A DNA stretch of 64,000 nucleotides from Bacteroidales bacterium. GTDB taxonomy: Bacteria > Bacteroidota > Bacteroidia > Bacteroidales > Bacteroidaceae. The notes under the pieces were generated by a model. That model worked only from the letters and a program-made list of their open reading frames with translations. It made no database searches and was not told where the DNA came from. The position numbers and the translations under genes were made by a program. How positions within the stretch are numbered: the first letter of the stretch is position 1; each line of letters begins with the position of its first letter. Below are positions 62,602 to 64,000 of this stretch, in pieces. The stretch spans positions 1 to 64,000 of the forward strand of contig SUXN01000011.1 of the NCBI GenBank assembly GCA_015060965.1, written 5' to 3'.

Positions 62602-64000
62602 ATGGATAACAGCAAATTGTTACTTTTCGGTTGCGGACTGCTCGCATCGGCAGCAGTTCAGGCACAGGAGGCACAGAAGCCAAACATCATTTACATAATG
62701 TGTGATGATATGGGTTATGCCGACCTTGGCTGTTACGGACAGCAGTACATAAGCACCCCGAACCTTGACCGCATGGCGGCAGAGGGTATGCGTTTTACAC
62801 AGGCATACGCAGGTAGCCCCGTGAGTGCACCTTCACGCGCCTGCTTCATGACAGGACAGCACACCGGCCACACAAAGGTTCGTGGAAACAAGGAGTATTG
62901 GCCCAATTCAGGTTGGGTATATTACGGCAACAACAGAGAATATAAGGTTGCAGGACAGGAACCATACGATCCCGACCACATTATCCTTCCTGAGATCATG
63001 AAGGACAACGGTTACACAACCGGTATGTTCGGTAAGTGGGCAGGAGGTTATGAGGGCTCCGTATCGACACCCGACAAGCGTGGCATTGACCGCTACTACG
63101 GTTACGTATGCCAGTTCCAGGCCCACCTCTACTACCCCAACTTCCTGAACTCATATGACAGGGCTGCAGGTGACACTGAGGTAAAGCGCGTGGTAATGGA
63201 GAACAACATCAACTATGCTATGTTCGGCGATGACTACAAGAACCGCAAGGACTACTCGGCCGACCTCATCCACCAGGAGGCAATGAAGTGGATTGACAAG
63301 CAGACAGGCGAGCAGCCATTCTTCGGTATCTTCACATACACATTGCCGCACGCAGAGCTTGCACAGCCTAACGACTCTATCCTGCAGGCCTACCAGGGCG
63401 CGTTCTGCCAGGAGAAGACATACGGCGGCGATGCCGGCTCATACTACAACCCCACCAACATTGCACACCAGCAGTTTGCAGCAATGGTTACACGCCTTGA
63501 CGCATACGTGGGTGAGGTACTTGAGAAACTGAAAGAGAAGGGCTTTGACAAGAACACCCTCGTTATCTTCACAAGTGACAACGGCCCTCACACCGAGGCC
63601 GGAGGTGACCCCGACTATTTCAATACCGAGAAACTGTTGCAGGGAACAAAGCGTTCAACCCACGAGGGCGGTATCCGCGTTCCGTTCATCGCATGGTGGC
63701 CCGGGCAGGTTGAGGCAGGCAGCGTGAACGACCACCAGTTGGCATTCTACGACCTGATGCCGACATTCTGCGACATTGCAGGCATTGAAAACTATGTTGA
63801 GCGTTATACCAACAAGGAACTTGAAGTTGACTATTTTGACGGTCTCTCATTTGCTCCCACACTTCTTGGCGAGGGTGAGCAGGAGGCACATGAGTTCCTC
63901 TACTGGGAGTTCCACGAGACCAACATGATGGCTTTGCGTATGGGTAACTGGAAGCTCGTCGTACAGGGTGGAACATGCAAGCTCTATGACCTTGTGACAG
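62602..64000 (+). CDS. Sulfatase, S1 family, Ser-type (3' end outside window)
   Basis: 466 residues visible, and no stop before the window edge. Signal peptide (1-21, '..AAVQAQ'). The maturation motif is S75-A-P-S-R79 in 'PVSAPSRACFMTG', again the serine form that needs the anSME encoded at 30.7 kb. Metal ligands are in 'MCDDMGYADLG' and 'IFTSDNGPHTEAGG'; 'GKWAGG' replaces the usual GKWHLG, with Ala in place of His. It resembles arylsulfatase-A-like enzymes acting on sulfated glycans; the subfamily is not certain. It lies 20 bases after the surface-protein gene. Confidence 0.9.
   Translation, partial: MDNSKLLLFGCGLLASAAVQAQEAQKPNIIYIMCDDMGYADLGCYGQQYISTPNLDRMAAEGMRFTQAYAGSPVSAPSRACFMTGQHTGHTKVRGNKEYWPNSGWVYYGNNREYKVAGQEPYDPDHIILPEIMKDNGYTTGMFGKWAGGYEGSVSTPDKRGIDRYYGYVCQFQAHLYYPNFLNSYDRAAGDTEVKRVVMENNINYAMFGDDYKNRKDYSADLIHQEAMKWIDKQTGEQPFFGIFTYTLPHAELAQPNDSILQAYQGAFCQEKTYGGDAGSYYNPTNIAHQQFAAMVTRLDAYVGEVLEKLKEKGFDKNTLVIFTSDNGPHTEAGGDPDYFNTEKLLQGTKRSTHEGGIRVPFIAWWPGQVEAGSVNDHQLAFYDLMPTFCDIAGIENYVERYTNKELEVDYFDGLSFAPTLLGEGEQEAHEFLYWEFHETNMMALRMGNWKLVVQGGTCKLYDLVT

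Overview
This window is a stretch of a Bacteroidales chromosome, most likely a gut or oral Prevotellaceae-like member. The evidence is the Bacteroidota promoter form (TTTG, about 20 bases, TAnnTTTG or TAnnTTCG) upstream of many genes, starts without Shine-Dalgarno sequences, phylum-typical families (DUF4834, DUF3784, DUF2490, DUF4956, an LptD-like protein, NagB-like/PIG-L fusion, short ProRS), and secreted enzymes ending in the 'LQGR..NP..GIYI.NGKK' tail seen in that group and read here as a type IX secretion/anchoring signal. No rRNA, CRISPR array, complete insertion sequence or SusC/SusD pair is present. One tRNA (Arg, CCG) was found.

Layout. 1-1.5 kb: the end of an unknown gene and a NUDIX-HAD pair. 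1.9-9.5 kb: proS, a phosphoethanolamine-transferase-like protein, an envelope pair (GT10 fucosyltransferase-like and LpxL-like acyltransferase), tRNA-Arg, asnA-ung. 9.5-13 kb: LptD-like outer-membrane protein and an HD hydrolase. 13.2-17.8 kb: a five-gene operon joining a VTC-type polyphosphate polymerase, a DUF4956 membrane protein, a DUF2490 barrel and two secreted proteins. 17.9-28.4 kb: housekeeping (pyrH, birA, yraN, tadA, psd-pssA, dnaE, trxA). 28.6-45.4 kb: amino-sugar and mucin-type glycan use (NagB-like/PIG-L, sulfatase plus its maturase, ROK kinase, GH20, a giant sialidase with SGNH domains, a two-domain sialate O-acetylesterase), interrupted by a HigBA-like toxin-antitoxin pair lying between two copies of a structured repeat. 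45.7-52.5 kb: threonine breakdown (kbl divergent from tdh), nadA, an SPFH operon and a TRIC channel. 52.5-64 kb: a second, modular GH20, small housekeeping genes (FKBP, MATE, prmA, SemiSWEET), a large secreted surface protein preceded by a G10 tract, and a sulfatase cut off by the window edge.

How the genes could work together: the secreted set (sialidase/SGNH, O-acetylesterase, two GH20 enzymes, two Ser-type sulfatases) matches the chemistry needed to strip O-acetyl, sialic acid, sulfate and terminal HexNAc from host mucin or glycosaminoglycan chains. The cytosolic anSME activates the sulfatases, and the ROK kinase and NagB-like protein would handle released hexosamine. This is inference from families and proximity. 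The least described pieces are the VTC/DUF4956/DUF2490/secreted operon, the degenerate second SGNH domain in the sialidase, the NagB-like domain lacking two catalytic residues, and the repeat-flanked TA locus. Coordinates of short sites were counted by eye and may be off by a base.
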